Of a stretch of DNA of 64,000 nucleotides, positions 9,352 through 19,676 are shown one piece after another. The translations under genes were made by a program, and so were the position numbers. The notes below the pieces were generated by a model. The model had not been told where the DNA came from. It was given only the letters and a program-made list of their open reading frames with translations, and made no database searches. The DNA comes from Epithemia pelagica (Eukaryota; Bacillariophyta; Bacillariophyceae; Surirellales; Surirellaceae): NCBI GenBank assembly GCA_946965045.2, contig OX337240.1, forward strand, positions 1 to 64,000. Direction: 5' to 3'. Each line of letters starts with the position of its first letter. Position 1 is the first letter of the stretch.

Positions 9352-10599
9352 AGTCTACGCAGGCCTACGGACAGGCACTTTCTCCTTAGGGTGATTGCCA
9401 CTCGAACCTTCAAACTCTGTCATCGCCAAGATCGGACTTCGAGCACCTTGAACACCAAGAACAGTCCTCCGACGGGCGTGTTTGCCGACTATGTCACACG
9501 TCTCGTGTCTGCCATGGGTGTTGGCTTTGGGTTGCAAGAAAACGAACTGCAAGTGGAATATGTATTGATGCCGGGTCATCAAGAGTGTTGGAATGCAGTC
9601 TTGGATGGTACTGCCGATGCGTATGGTCCCAATGTGGATTTGGGCACGGCTGACATTGATGGCGCCGCGGCGGTGCAATTCTTGGAGCCAAGCTGTTCGT
9701 TGTACGAATCCAATGATATGTATGGTGTTTTGCCCAGCAGTGACATGTATTCATGGCAAGATATGCATCGGGAGGCTCGAACCATGTTGACGACCAACCA
9801 AGCCGATTCCACGGCGCCAATTCCTACGATTTATATTGGCGGACCGTTTGACTGGTGGCCCGAGGTGGAAGTCTGGTTGTGGCCCGACGGCACCAATGTG
9901 GTAGATGCGATTGCCGACGAAAGCGACTCGTCGACGCGAAGTGACAAGGCCTTGGTCGGGTTGCGCGATGGAACCTATTTGGCCATTTGCTTGGCCTTGT
10001 TGCCGGGAATTTGGTCCGACATTCCTCGTAACGTCTTGTCGGAATTGAGTGTCCGTGCGGTTGTGGGCCAATTGTCGGCTGGTAAGGCCACGTATTTTCG
10101 ACGCCAAGACGAAGGGCAGCCACTCTGTCTCTGTGCCGCTAGTTTGTGTTTGGATTGCGACACTTCCAATACAAAATGTACCCAGTGTGTTCCCAATGCG
10201 GTCCTCCAAGCGGATGGAACCTGTGCCTGTGCGACAGGCTTTGGTGAACAAGTTTTGGCTTGCATTGCGGATCCTCCCACACCGCCCCCAACTCCCAGTC
10301 CCGCGCCTACTCGATCGGGCCAGGATTCCTTGAACAATAATGACGACGATGCCAATGCAGGTTTGATTGTGGGTGTCTTGATTGCCATTGTGGCCGTGAT
10401 TGGCTTGGCTGTGTTTGGCTGGCGAACCTATTCCAAGTCGACCAATCAAAAGCAACTGGACAGTCAGGAACAACCTCAAATGGGTGATTTGACATTGGAA
10501 GAGAGCCACAATAACAACAACAACATGGACGACGACAAGATGGTGGACGATGACGAATATCCTCAGGGTCCACCTTTGGTTCAGGCACAACAAGCCTAA
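9352..10599 (+). CDS. Type I membrane protein with a solute-binding-protein-like ectodomain, 5' end missing
   Basis: Open from the base after a TAG at 9349-9351, with no ATG upstream of the domain. The frame begins with a sequence resembling the first strand of family 3 periplasmic solute-binding proteins (LLRVIATRTF), then TGVFADYV and WNAVLDGTADAYGPN, which suit that fold. A Cys-rich segment (about 10,120-10,270) with spaced Cys pairs precedes a Pro-rich linker, one membrane helix (LIVGVLIAIVAVIGLAVFGW, about 10,360-10,425) and an acidic, Asn-rich cytoplasmic tail. A signal peptide would be expected but none is encoded in frame. Either a first exon lies upstream (CTCCTTAG before 9391 could be an acceptor) or the 5' end was lost at the minisatellite. 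Family assignment is moderate. Confidence 0.6.
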   Translation, partial: SLRRPTDRHFLLRVIATRTFKLCHRQDRTSSTLNTKNSPPTGVFADYVTRLVSAMGVGFGLQENELQVEYVLMPGHQECWNAVLDGTADAYGPNVDLGTADIDGAAAVQFLEPSCSLYESNDMYGVLPSSDMYSWQDMHREARTMLTTNQADSTAPIPTIYIGGPFDWWPEVEVWLWPDGTNVVDAIADESDSSTRSDKALVGLRDGTYLAICLALLPGIWSDIPRNVLSELSVRAVVGQLSAGKATYFRRQDEGQPLCLCAASLCLDCDTSNTKCTQCVPNAVLQADGTCACATGFGEQVLACIADPPTPPPTPSPAPTRSGQDSLNNNDDDANAGLIVGVLIAIVAVIGLAVFGWRTYSKSTNQKQLDSQEQPQMGDLTLEESHNNNNNMDDDKMVDDDEYPQGPPLVQAQQA

Positions 10600-11308
10600 C
10601 CTAATACCCAATAATGGGACAAGCAGGACACGGGAATCAGTAAGACCATACGGCGAAAGAAAAGTGGGCTGTTGGTCGCCGCAGGAGATAGTGGCACCTC
10701 ATTTTACATGTTTAGCCTTTGTATGAAGCAGAAGCAATCCAGAGTAACCGATCCACTCGAACAGTTTCCTCTTAGGCGTGTTTCATAATGATTGATAGGA
10801 CTATACGAGTCGCGTGATGAATTGGGTTTGAGTGTCGACTTTTGTCTCCCTTGCCAGCGATGTCCTCCATTCGTAATGGAGGTTCTGGGAGAGAAAGGAC
10901 AACCTATCCTCTCATTCCTCCTCATGATTGTTACGACCATTGTGCAAGCTCCTATCCATGTAGGGTCCTCACTCTATATAAAGTTGCTTCCGCGTTCCAA
11001 AGGCAAGCGCTAAGGATAGTACACTGCCCGTGACAATGCGCAGTATGCTGTATTCTAGTAGTATATCTACTAAAGAAGAAGATGGAGCACTCGCCCCGAC
11101 GTGGATTCATCAATACTAATTAGACAAACAAGCTCTTTTGCTTTCGTCATTTGACAAGCACGTATCCGAGGCCTCAGACAGTTTCGCATGGCGGCTCCCT
11201 AGCAAGACAAGTGCTACCCTGGCAAAAGTGGAAAAGACAAAATCGTCGTAGGAAAAAGCCGATACGTTGGGAATCCAAAAGCATTGTCGTTTATTGGAAG
11301 TGTTCTTC
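10600..11308. other. Intergenic between convergent genes
   Basis: Holds the 3' flanks of the genes ending at 10599 (+) and 11309 (-). Small open frames overlap on both strands without domain content. Confidence 0.5.
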
Positions 11309-12478
11309 TTACGACATGCTCTGGGCGAATTGGGGAGCCATGGGTTGCAACTCAAAGTAGGCAAACTGGTTGTAATTCATGAGTTGCATGTAGGATTCAT
11401 TGTCGCGAATGTTCGGATCAACGTTTAGATGTTTGCAAATCTGCTCGTAGATCTTTCGGTCGGATTCGGAAAGGTCGGGACGCAACAAGGGCGCGACAAT
11501 GTCCGTGTTGCCATCCTTGGCATGCATAAACCCGCCCGCCTTTTTTCTCTTGATCTCAAAGTCCTTGGCCATGATTGGTGGGACCAACGGAGGAAATTCC
11601 GCATAACTAATGAGGTTACGAAAAAGCCACTGGGAGTTGATGTCGTCCGGCTTTCGAAACATTTGTTTGGGAGTCCAGCCGGCCTTGTCCTTTAGCGTCG
11701 CACCCTCGCCCAGTTTGTAATTGTCCTCCAACACCACGTGTCGAAAGCCAAACTTGTGCAGATATTTGAGGCGAAAAAAGACTTCGAGGTGGTCATCCAA
11801 AAAGACGAGGGTCCGTGCCGGATCAATCTCGCCTGATTGGATCTTTCCCTCCCAATCAATCTCTCCAATGTCCTTAAACTTTTCCTTACCGGTATAATAT
11901 TCGGCGTTGACAGTGTCAATCCATCGGGTCTTTTGATTGCATATTGGCGTGTCGAGTGGATCAATGGGATAGAGTTTGGCCGAGGGGGCGGCGGCCCGCA
12001 TCATGTACGTCGACATGCCCGCGTTGACGCCCGATTCGATAATGGCCGTGGGCTGAAGGTGTTTGATCGCAACAAACAAGGCGTACGCGTGGTTGATGCG
12101 GATGCCACACAAGTTGGTCTTGTCGGGCCGGTTGTCGTACGCCTCCAAGAATTCTTGCAAGTGCTCATCAATGAGGAGTCTACGCGAATCGGAAACAAAG
12201 TTGGAACCAATCTGGACCAGTTTCGATCCCAATTTCTCCTCCGGTACGCCCGGCCAAGGAAACGCAGCTTGTGCCTTCTTGGGCACCGTCGCCGCCACAG
12301 CGTCCTTAGCACGCAGCAACAATTGCGGGTCACTGACAAGGGGGGAACAATCCTCCCCACCAAGGTCATTGGTAAATGAGTAAAAGGCCACCACCAAGGC
12401 GGCGGTGGTGACGGCCCAAATCGCGACGGAACTGGATTTCCCACTAGTACTTTTTCGTCGCAGGGCAATGGAAGGCAT
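11309..12478 (-). CDS. Type II membrane protein with a class I methyltransferase-like lumenal domain
   Basis: 389 residues from the ATG at 12478 (context GACCATGC). The open frame extends 115 codons further upstream, but that part is low in quality. A short basic N-terminus is followed by one membrane helix (SVAIWAVTTAALVVAFYSF), then a soluble domain of about 330 residues. AIIESGVNAGMSTYMMR resembles the glycine-rich SAM-binding loop, LYPIDP could be the acidic strand-2 end, and LVFLDDH plus VVLEDNYKLGEG resemble later Rossmann strands, as in FkbM/cephalosporin-hydroxylase-like families. Golgi location is inferred from topology. Enzymatic activity is not shown. Confidence 0.8.
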   Translation of the reverse strand: MPSIALRRKSTSGKSSSVAIWAVTTAALVVAFYSFTNDLGGEDCSPLVSDPQLLLRAKDAVAATVPKKAQAAFPWPGVPEEKLGSKLVQIGSNFVSDSRRLLIDEHLQEFLEAYDNRPDKTNLCGIRINHAYALFVAIKHLQPTAIIESGVNAGMSTYMMRAAAPSAKLYPIDPLDTPICNQKTRWIDTVNAEYYTGKEKFKDIGEIDWEGKIQSGEIDPARTLVFLDDHLEVFFRLKYLHKFGFRHVVLEDNYKLGEGATLKDKAGWTPKQMFRKPDDINSQWLFRNLISYAEFPPLVPPIMAKDFEIKRKKAGGFMHAKDGNTDIVAPLLRPDLSESDRKIYEQICKHLNVDPNIRDNESYMQLMNYNQFAYFELQPMAPQFAQSMS

Positions 12479-12689
12479 GGTCAATTCTGTGAGGAGCAAC
12501 GAACTACTGTGGGTTGCGGCAACGTGATGATGATGAGCAAGACACAGCGATATTGTCGCGTCGAATGATGCTGTGATAGACTTGAGACCCCGATGATCCG
12601 TTTTGGGGGATGAAAGTGTCATCTGCGACCAAGCGGCCCGCTTCGAATGACTGGCATTGAAGACCTTGCCCAATACGAATGTGCAATCA

Positions 12690-12800
12690 CGAATCCAAGG
12701 TTGCAAGTTCGTCGCGTCACCGACCCTCGGCCTGACGTGACGAGTTTGACGAATGACGAACCGCTGACGAACTGGACGAAATGTCGTCACCCTCGACGAA
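12690..12800 (-). promoter_or_regulatory. TGACGA-rich upstream region
   Basis: Repeated TGACGA/TGACGT words cluster about 210-320 bp upstream of the ATG at 12478. TGACGT is the core of bZIP/CRE sites, which are used in diatom CO2/light-responsive promoters. The regulatory role is inferred only from position and motif density. Confidence 0.3.
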
Positions 12801-13231
12801 CTGGATACACAAGGCAACGACATAAAAGAAGGATGAAACTAACACGTAATTACTAAGTTAATGGATATATATGTGATGGTAATGAAGTAGAATGATGTTG
12901 CTGCTGTTCCTAGTGATACTTGAATCCTCCGTGGGTGGCTCAACTTCCTTTCCGTTGGAGTCTTTGTAGAGAAGAAATGGAAGTAGGTAGGTTCTTGTCC
13001 TTTCGCACGTAAGACTTGCGATCAAAGTACCGTTTGTCTTCTTGAGGAAAATTCTTGTCGTTGATGGTGGGCAATGGTAGTAGATCAGCAGGCCGTTTCC
13101 TTTTCTCTGGTGGATCCCCCTCAGCATTCTGAGTCTGATGCTCTCGAGCAGCGGCCATCACCACAGCATCCGGCGTATGAGTGAGGACTCTCTCTCTCGC
13201 GACTCTCATAAATACGTTTGGAGCTACGAAG

Positions 13232-14422
13232 ATGACATTGCAAGAACAAGCATGGTCGTCGGGCCTTGTCCAGCCAGCAGAATGGAATGAAAACGACTGG
13301 CCTCCTCTTGAGGGAGGATGGCGTGTATTTCATGCTTCGGTCGTACTCGATCATCCCAATAACGACAACGATAACAACAACAAGAGACAAACTGTCGTCG
13401 TGTTGGGCGGATACCAGACAGGTCAAGGCGAGCTTGATTCCGTTCTGTTATTGGATTTATCAGACCCAAACAAGAAGTGGCGAGACGGGCCACCCATGAA
13501 CAAGAAACGCCATGGACATGCCGCTGCGGTGTGCAATGGCGGCGTCTACATAATAGGAGGAAGCCAACAAGATTCAAGTTTGCATTGTATCGAACGAATT
13601 GATTCCAATGATTTGTTTCAACCATCTTTGACAACAACAACCACGCATGAGAGTCATTGGACGACATTGACATGTCGCTTATCAATGGGACGATCAGAAT
13701 GTTGTGCTGTTGCGGTTCACAACCGATACATTGTTGTAATGGGTGGATGGCAACAGGGGCCAGCGCGAGACTTATGGTCGGTTGAGATTGTTGATACCAG
13801 GGATCACACTGTAATCCACGGGCCATACATGACTGTTCGTCGACAATTTTGTGGCAGCACGGTCGTTGGCTCCCGCATCTTTGTTGTTGGAGGCCATAAC
13901 GAGCATGGCCATCTTGACTCGGTAGAGTATTTGGATTATGCAACACTCTGTGAGAATGATGAGACAAGAAACGAGCTTGGCTCGCCATTCATTTCTTTTT
14001 CGTCAACCTGGATCACTCATTCTGATTTGGTGCTTTCCAATGCACAAAGTTCTTGTGCAGTGGTTGCCGTGGGATCATGTCTGGTGGTGGTGGGAGGACG
14101 AAGCAATTCAACGGCGCAAGTCTTGGATACGGACCGCTGCCGCGTGTGGAATCTCCGATCATTCACTAGCTACCGCAATGGCTGCAGTATGGTGAATGCT
14201 GCCAATCAAGTTGCCGTGATTGGTGGATTTCACAATCCTTCCTGTGCGACATTACCACTAATGGACAAGAATACATGGTGTTTTCGACGACTCTGTGAGC
14301 AGCATCCAAACGAATGCTTTCATTCTCAGAAAGGAGTGGGTTTCGAAGATGTCAATGCGACAACCCATACCTGCCATGGTAAATGGAGGGATGATACTTG
14401 TTTGTCTTGTTCGTTGTTGTAA
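13232..14422 (+). CDS. Kelch-repeat protein with a C-terminal CSLL box
   Basis: 396 residues from the ATG at 13232. Repeated blades show the kelch pattern of hydrophobic strand plus double Gly (TVVVLGGYQ, GVYIIGGSQ, YIVVMGGWQ, RIFVVGGHN, CLVVVGGRS, QVAVIGGFH), so at least six blades of a beta-propeller can be counted. There is no BTB or F-box. The protein ends CLSCSLL; the last four residues fit a CaaX prenylation box favouring geranylgeranylation, which would tether the propeller to a membrane. No intron is needed. Confidence 0.82.
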   Translation: MTLQEQAWSSGLVQPAEWNENDWPPLEGGWRVFHASVVLDHPNNDNDNNNKRQTVVVLGGYQTGQGELDSVLLLDLSDPNKKWRDGPPMNKKRHGHAAAVCNGGVYIIGGSQQDSSLHCIERIDSNDLFQPSLTTTTTHESHWTTLTCRLSMGRSECCAVAVHNRYIVVMGGWQQGPARDLWSVEIVDTRDHTVIHGPYMTVRRQFCGSTVVGSRIFVVGGHNEHGHLDSVEYLDYATLCENDETRNELGSPFISFSSTWITHSDLVLSNAQSSCAVVAVGSCLVVVGGRSNSTAQVLDTDRCRVWNLRSFTSYRNGCSMVNAANQVAVIGGFHNPSCATLPLMDKNTWCFRRLCEQHPNECFHSQKGVGFEDVNATTHTCHGKWRDDTCLSCSLL

Positions 14423-15337
14423 TGGAATTGGGCTTTCGAGGATTTACATGATCTCCATAGGGAGCAATATGTTGTCGAAAATAAGTTATCCGTTCAAGGA
14501 CAAAGTACCCATTGGTTCCGTTAGCTCCACTTCTATCTGTCACCGACAAAGATCATGCGACTGATTTCTCATGAGAAAAAACAAAACTATATAGTTTCAC
14601 AAGATCTGTAAGTCTCAACCATGTCTTTTTATTCTAGTCTCTTGGCGTTTTGGTTCGTCCCAGAACACAACAGGGCGTCAATTCCATAGCGTCAATTCAC
14701 GCACGTCATTCAAAAAAGTGCTTGACAGGCTTCTGCCGTTCTGAATTATAATTAGGCTTAATCGAGAGATGAAATGTCTGCTTGTAAAGAATCTCATGGC
14801 ATTGAAACTGGCCATGGCGTGGCGCATCAACCAGACCGACGCACCAACACAGCGAAAGACACATGACATCCTGTGTGGTTTCGCACAACGACTGCTGGGT
14901 CCTGTTTCAGGACTTGGTTTCTTGTTGTTGTTCTTTGTGTCGTTTCTTGGCAAACTCCAGTACCAGTGGCACAGGAGGAAGGAATGACGTTGCGGCCGAA
15001 ATCTGACAGACCACAATGTGTAGGAGAGGCGCACCACGACGAGGACGAATCCGACTTGGCCAAAACGGGTGGATTGACATATGCCCTTTTGTGCAGAAGG
15101 AGAAAAGGACGAGAGGGTGAAGCCATGTTGATCCTGCTGTTGGCTTTCGGTTCCCGGGGTTCCCGATACTTGCGGGACTCGCGTGTCATGTTTGAGAGCC
15201 ATGGAGGACGAAACTCTCATGGTTGCCCTTATTGTTATTGCCTGGAGCGCTTGGTCGACGCATGGACCAAGTGAGCAGTCACACATGGCGCTGGGGACCA
15301 AGACAATCGTTGTTTTGACGGAACGGAACAAACGATT
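14423..15337. other. Intergenic between convergent genes, with a relic of the neighbour's 3' end
   Basis: Bases about 14908-14960 resemble 15340-15395, the end of the methyltransferase gene (shared GGTTTCTTGTTGT and CGTTTCTTGGCAAACT). No intact gene is seen. Confidence 0.45.
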
Positions 15338-17047
15338 TCAGGGCTCGGTTTCTTGTTGTGCTTGTTCTTCTTCTTGTTGTTGTCGTTTCTTGGCAAACTG
15401 CTCATGGGTTTCCCGGGTGGTCACCAGACAGAGCCCATGCTCAAAGCGAGGATCCAAACTTCCACCCCAGGGTACCATGGTTTGGGCCACACCGTGACAC
15501 TCCCAATCGGTCAAGGGTTGTTCCACGACCTGCAACCATGGTCGGCTGGTTCTTGTCGTAGTCGTCGTAGTCATAGTAGAATCGTTGGGAGGATGATGGG
15601 CCGTGTCGTCGTCATCATTGTCGTCATTGGTCGAGACTGCTGTGGATTGGCGCAGTTGGTTGACAAATTCGCTCCATCCCGGTCGGGACGTGCATTGCAC
15701 CACCAGGGCCACAACGGGCGACTCAATGGTCGATTGCGACAGCAAGGTACGCACACACGTGGCACAGGCCATGGCCGTTTCGAGAGAATAAATCAATTCG
15801 GATCCCACCACCAATCGCGTCGTAGTACTAGTTGTTTGCCACCAATCCGGAACCAGAGAAGTCTTCTGGTCATTGTTGTTGTTGTGTGAGGACGGGGTCC
15901 TCCAGGAGGACACTTCATTCCAGTCCAATCGTGCGACCGAGACATGGACCCCCTGGTTCGAATATGGTTGGTTGTGTGGCTGCTCTTGCTCCTCCTCCTC
16001 CTCCTGCTGTTGTTGGAGATTTGTGGCATTCCTGGATGTTCCATTACCTCTACTAGTAGTACTTGACGGAACGAATGGCACATTGCGATTCACATTGATT
16101 TGTAATTGCCGCAACACATCTGGATCGGAATCGGTCAAGACGACATGAATGCAAGGACCATGAGGAGGAGGAGTGTTTGTAGTAGTAGTTGTTGTCCTGG
16201 CTGGTTTATTCTTTGTTGTTGTAGATACCGAATCGACTCTTGTCCCACGGATACCAGCCGTGCTCTCCAAATCGCCCGAACCAGTCAAAACAGGAGGAGG
16301 AGGAGCACAACAATGATGCACGAGCCGTACCGCCAGGGCCAATCCCACCAATCCCAACGCGCCACTGCCCAATTCCAATACCACAGCATCGTCTTTGAAA
16401 GGCGATACTGTTCCGGTCCCAGCCACTGGTAGTGGTGTGACGATGCGCTGCAGCAGGTGCGAAACCAGCCAGGACGCGGCATCCATTTCGATTGCTCCTG
16501 CTCCTGATTGTGCGGATCGATTGTCCGTTTGTGCCTGGTTGAGAACCTTGTTGTTGTCACCATTGTCGTTGTTTTCGTTTCTTGGTGGTGGTGCTGTTGC
16601 TGTTGCTGTTGTTGTTGTTGTTGTGGAGAGTGGAAGCGCATACAACCAAGCCACCATCAAGGCCGAGCCATACCAGGCTTGGGCCCCCAGAGGACTCCAC
16701 ACACCGTCCGACAAGGGCAAGGCGGCCAAGTGCAAGCATCGTCTCGTCTCCTCCTCCTTCTCCTTTGTACTGCATGTTGTTAATGATGATAATGTGGTTC
16801 TGCATGTCTCATGATTGTTGTTTGGAGCAGCATCCTCCAATGGAACGAAACACGGTGGCAACGTGTACGTCTGCCACTTGTGGTGGTGGTGGTCGTCGTC
16901 GTGGTGAGTAGGAGATCGCCCTTCATCATCCTCATCCTCATCCTCATCATCCGCCCTACGATCACGAACGGATTCCTCCGAAACAAAGGCGACATCCCAC
17001 AACCAATCCTCGCGGTTCGTTCCATCCGGCATTGTCATGTTCTTCAT
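15338..17047 (-). CDS. Putative SAM-dependent protein methyltransferase, METTL21/Methyltransf_16-like
   Basis: 569 residues from the ATG at 17047. Motif I is VVLELGSGALGLVGLALA. The acidic post-I strand is VVLTDSDPDVLRQLQINVNRN, then VARLDWNE and LVVGSELIYSLE, which sits where the (D/E)xxY motif of this lysine-methyltransferase family is found. Upstream, SDGVWSPLGAQAWYGSALMVAWL matches the segment where these enzymes usually carry a W-(P/A)-A-x-L motif. The fold is padded by long Thr, Asn, Asp, His and Gln-Glu insertions, so the protein is about twice the usual length. The substrate is unknown. Convergent with the kelch gene. Confidence 0.82.
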   Translation of the reverse strand: MKNMTMPDGTNREDWLWDVAFVSEESVRDRRADDEDEDEDDEGRSPTHHDDDHHHHKWQTYTLPPCFVPLEDAAPNNNHETCRTTLSSLTTCSTKEKEEETRRCLHLAALPLSDGVWSPLGAQAWYGSALMVAWLYALPLSTTTTTTATATAPPPRNENNDNGDNNKVLNQAQTDNRSAQSGAGAIEMDAASWLVSHLLQRIVTPLPVAGTGTVSPFKDDAVVLELGSGALGLVGLALAVRLVHHCCAPPPPVLTGSGDLESTAGIRGTRVDSVSTTTKNKPARTTTTTTNTPPPHGPCIHVVLTDSDPDVLRQLQINVNRNVPFVPSSTTSRGNGTSRNATNLQQQQEEEEEQEQPHNQPYSNQGVHVSVARLDWNEVSSWRTPSSHNNNNDQKTSLVPDWWQTTSTTTRLVVGSELIYSLETAMACATCVRTLLSQSTIESPVVALVVQCTSRPGWSEFVNQLRQSTAVSTNDDNDDDDTAHHPPNDSTMTTTTTTRTSRPWLQVVEQPLTDWECHGVAQTMVPWGGSLDPRFEHGLCLVTTRETHEQFAKKRQQQEEEQAQQETEP

Positions 17048-17715
17048 TCGTTCGATTTGGTCGCTTGCGGTTCGACCAATGAATCGTTTGGTTTGCTTGG
17101 TTTACCAAGACGCTCTGAACCCGTGTATCATTGAACCTAGTAGGATATCATGATCATCAACATCCCTCATCCTGTGGCGTTCTCTTGACTCGGTCGATCG
17201 ATGATGGATCTAAAGGACTGATTGATGTGTCTGTCGGCCCACCCGTCCATCTTCGGTCGCGGATCACTTTCTGGACTGTCTGTCTGAAAAGTCTGAACTG
17301 TTTTGTTTCGGCTGTTCCTGCTGTTTTGGAAGTCGCAACGAGCAACAACGAACCAACAGAGAAGAATGGAGAATGGCCTCCATCTGCTCAAGGCTTAAGG
17401 GAGAGTGTAGAGTACAAAGAGAGAGAATAAGACACTTCCGCGTTCCGAGTCGAGAATGGACCACATGCTTGTTTGCTCATTGCCACTTGGATTTGGCATA
17501 TGGCAGATGGCAGCCTTTGTTGGTAGAGGAGGTAGGAGTAGGAGTAGTACGAATATAATCAAGGAAGTGACTGTTCTGTGGTGTTTGCACTCTCCACGGC
17601 AAACGACGACGTCAACTCCCAAAGGCATTTTGGAGTTTTGGATCTCAGATTTTCTTGGCCGAAACTGTTGTAAAATCTTCTCTCCAACAAACAACCCTTG
17701 GCAATCCTACCCACC
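17048..17715. other. Divergent intergenic region
   Basis: Lies between the start of the methyltransferase gene (-) and the ATG at 17716 (+), so it probably holds two promoters. No specific element could be fixed. Confidence 0.5.
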
Positions 17716-18639
17716 ATGACGGCGGCTCCTCTTCCCAATACCTTTTGTTCGCTCGTGCCTCAGTTTACCATTTAGGACCACGACAAGGCTCAACAACTCT
17801 TTGCGGAGGCCGTTGCTCGGACCAAAACGGAACCGGGGTGTCTCTATTTTGGATTTGTTGTGGACGGCAATCATGGCATTTGTCGAGAAGCCTATGTCAA
17901 TGGGGCCGCTGTCAATGAGCACATGGCCAATGTCGGACCCATCTTGGGTCCCGCGATTGAACAAGGCGTCATTCAAATGACCTCCTTTGTCGTGCATGGC
18001 CCAGCCGAGGAATTGGAAGTTTGCAAACCGTCGACCGAGGCCTTGGGATGCCTGTATAGTGTCGTGACACCGACCGACTCGGGCTTGACCACCTTGACGG
18101 AATTTGCCAATTCGACCCTGCAAACCACCCACAGCACCCAAAATTTTTGCATTGTCTATCCCACCTTTACCATTCTCCAACCCGACAAGGTGGAAGCGGC
18201 TTGTACGCAAATGATTCAACTTGTACAAGACAAGGAATCCAACCAGTGTTTGTATTATGGATTCACGCAATACCAACAACCAGGAGGAGATGAGGATGAT
18301 ACGACGACCACCACCAAGTTGGTGTGTCGAGAAGCCTTTGTGGATGGAGCCTCAGTCGTGGCGCATGTGGAAAATGTGGGACCCGTCTTGGGCAAGGCCT
18401 TGGAGGACGGAATCATTAAATTGGACTCGATTCACTTGGAAGGACCGGCCGATCAATTGGAAGTGGCCAAATCCACGCTGGATGCCTTTGGATGCCAGTA
18501 TTTTGCCCTGGTCGACGGCGCTGTCGCACGCTTTTGTGCCATGAAGGACAACGACCCAAAGGATACGAGCAACACGGCGACTTCTCCCGACAAGAAGGAC
18601 GATGCGGCCGTCGATACGACATGCTGCAGTCTTTTGTAA
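17716..18639 (+). pseudogene. Tandem alpha/beta-barrel (ABM-like) protein with in-frame TAG at codon 20
   Basis: The frame from the ATG at 17716 (context CCACCATGA) meets TAG at 17773-17775 and then stays open to 18639. The rest encodes two similar domains of about 100 residues, each with a CREA(Y/F)V(N/D)GA(A/S)V block and a long helix, like antibiotic-biosynthesis-monooxygenase dimeric barrels. Domain 2 has FTILQPDK where domain 1 has FTI-stop-DHDK, so the stop replaces the Leu of a conserved strand. Downstream frame and homology are otherwise intact, so this is a very young nonsense mutation, a sequencing error or a readthrough stop. The C-terminus CCSLL has a CaaX-type box. Possible start codons after the stop are weak. 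Confidence 0.75.
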
Positions 18640-19534
18640 CAACTACAATTTATGATATTGGTCGAGGGTCGGAGAATGGTTCCCCAACTCGATACGGTGG
18701 TATAGTCACATTTGTAACATGGACCCGGCACGCACACACACACATACACAATAACCACACGCCGACGAATCCAACAGACACTAGGCATGAAGGATGGTTG
18801 GTGGTAGTGTGATGGGTGTCCTTGTTGTTGGTGGTGTCGGTGAAGAACAAGATGCAACGTGAAACTGCATTTTCTATTCTATTTGTAGTGAAGCAGTATA
18901 TTCCTTGGTATCGGTACAAATCACAAACGAACATTGGTGTGTGCTCGTAGTCTGTAGATGGATGGATGGCATATTGGCATCTTATCTAGACAATAGATAA
19001 AAAGGCCGTTGTGAATGGGTTGGGTGGGACTTGTTCTTGTTGGGCAGCTGGTACAGAGTGTTTTCTATCCCGAGAAAACCAAACGAAATAGGTCCCCTCC
19101 AACCGCGCACAGCCAAACACACACATACATCATGGCTGCCGAGGCATCAAGATTGGTAAACAAGCCAACCAGCATGGGGTCCTCCTCTTTTTGGTAGGAT
19201 AATGCCAAGACACAGTTGGAGTGCCAAACTACTCCTCTAGAGCTAAAGTACAGAGCATAGCTCGCATAGCGACGCGATTCGAAAGACGGACAGACAGACA
19301 GTAATCAGCTTGTCCCCGACGAGAATCTTGCCGTGTCTCTGTGCGGTTGTGTCTGCAAAGATCCTCTAACGAAGAAGAGGCGAAGCTGCACTCGGCACAA
19401 TGGTACCGGAAACGACATCTGGCGGCTGGTGGACCATGAGAAGGCAACTGCCGAAAGGACCATGGAGTGGATTCTTGTCCGAGAAACCAAGGCCCCGCCA
19501 ACCACGAAAGCAACACGTTCTCCTTTGGAGAAAC
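18640..19534. other. Intergenic, upstream of the split RING gene
   Basis: Has a short CA-rich stretch near 18735-18752. Open frames here are short and lack recognisable domains. The 3' part presumably includes the promoter of the gene beginning at 19535. Confidence 0.45.
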
Positions 19535-19617
19535 ATGCCGTCTTTGGTGGCGAAAGGCCTCCAGATGCTACTGGTCCTGCTACTAGTACTTCCAGTATGT
19601 CAAGGCCACTCCCCTAG
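19535..19617 (+). pseudogene. 5' fragment of split membrane RING gene (signal peptide)
   Basis: The ATG at 19535 opens a classic signal peptide: MPSLVAKGLQ followed by a run of Leu/Val and a VCQG-like cleavage site, then HSP. The frame is cut at 19617 by a transposon carrying CTAG at both borders. Leaving one CTAG copy and removing 19618-26946 joins this codon phase exactly to the frame at 26947, giving signal peptide, short lumenal segment, membrane helix and RING finger. That is the architecture of membrane-anchored RING-H2 ubiquitin ligases. Confidence 0.75.
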
Positions 19618-19676
19618 TGTCTATTCTACCCCGGTTTGTCCTCATATGAGGACAGCGCTTGTCCTCATATGAGGAC
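19618..19676 (+). repeat. Left terminal repeat with two 16 bp perfect palindromes
   Basis: TGTCTATTCTACCCCGG followed by GTCCTCATATGAGGAC at 19638-19653 and again at 19661-19676. Each 16-mer is its own reverse complement. Confidence 0.9.

Noticed and set aside
9751-10611. Long minus-strand open frame of 286 codons opposite the binding-protein-like gene
   Set aside because: It mirrors the codon use of the + strand gene, has no domain content, and the + strand reading gives a TM and a recognisable ectodomain.
17755-17775. A 21-base GT...AG mini-intron that would remove the TAG
   Set aside because: Far shorter than the other introns in the window (85-222 bp), and it would delete a strand that is conserved in domain 2.
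17707-18279. Minus-strand frame opposite the tandem-barrel gene
   Set aside because: The + strand shows an internal domain duplication at the protein level, which the minus frame does not.
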